A stretch of 5,861 nt of DNA from Actinomycetes bacterium (GTDB lineage Bacteria; Actinomycetota; Actinomycetes; Actinomycetales; Actinomycetaceae), in NCBI GenBank assembly GCA_023420745.1, contig JAEZVQ010000074.1, forward strand, positions 1 to 5,861. The letters are read 5' to 3'. The position numbers were made by a program, and so were the translations under genes. The notes below the pieces were generated by a model that was not told where the DNA came from, did not search any database, and saw nothing but the letters and a program-made list of their open reading frames with translations. This document shows positions 5,808 to 5,861 of the stretch, piece by piece. Position 1 is the first letter of the stretch. Every line of letters begins with the position of its first letter.

Positions 5808-5861
5808 GTGTCTTTGACGATCGGTATTGCTGGGCTTCCAAATGTCGGCAAGTCCACCCTG
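5808..5861 (+). CDS. ychF: Redox-regulated ATPase/GTPase YchF (OLA1 family), N-terminal fragment
   Basis: Only the first 18 codons are in the window, and the gene runs off the right edge. From GTG 5808 the product begins MSLTIGIAGLPNVGKSTL. The P-loop is GLPNVGKST (residues 9-17), the nucleotide-binding G1 motif. The near-immediate P-loop after a very short N-terminus, with Leu-Pro-Asn-Val-Gly, is characteristic of YchF/OLA1, the ribosome-associated P-loop protein that prefers ATP. Obg and Era have a longer or different lead-in. The position downstream of ispH also matches actinobacterial gene order. The start is preceded by TACACT rather than a spaced Shine-Dalgarno, so translation is probably from a leaderless mRNA. 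Confidence 0.85.
   Translation, partial: MSLTIGIAGLPNVGKSTL

Overview
The window is GC-rich DNA with GTG starts used alongside ATG, tight gene packing and -10-like boxes sitting directly in front of start codons. Together with the gene order this points to a high-GC Gram-positive bacterium (Actinomycetota). I cannot name the genus from the sequence alone.

Layout: the 3' part of a PfkB-family sugar kinase (1-450, +) meets xseB tail to tail with a 16-bp overlap. xseB (435-668, -) and xseA (674-2011, -) encode the two subunits of exodeoxyribonuclease VII and form one operon. A short divergent spacer separates xseA from ispH (2128-3156, +), the last enzyme of the MEP isoprenoid pathway. After 28 bp comes a convergent arginase-family gene (3185-4066, -). 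A 180-bp divergent spacer with hairpins separates this from a MurE-like Mur ligase (4247-5704, +). After about 100 bp the window ends in the first 18 codons of ychF (5808-5861, +).

The order xseB-xseA / ispH / ychF is a recurrent actinobacterial neighbourhood, seen for example in mycobacteria around Rv1107c-Rv1112. The divergent arginase and MurE-like pair lies between ispH and ychF and looks like the lineage-specific part of the window.

This pair is the most interesting part. The arginase-family protein keeps the arginase substrate loop and most metal ligands, but the second Asp of the DAHxD motif is Ala and the usual Asn two positions later is His. The Mur ligase keeps all seven residues that are invariant across Mur ligases, yet has EDPR where diaminopimelate-adding MurE has DNPR, and carries other MurE-signature changes. 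Arginase makes ornithine, and some actinobacteria use ornithine or lysine in peptidoglycan. A functional link between the two genes is therefore a testable idea, but it is inference.

At least two genes (ispH and ychF, possibly xseA) have a TAnnnT-like box 6-7 nt before a GTG codon, which suggests leaderless transcripts. I saw no tRNA or rRNA gene, CRISPR array or insertion sequence, and there is no gene-free stretch over 300 bases.
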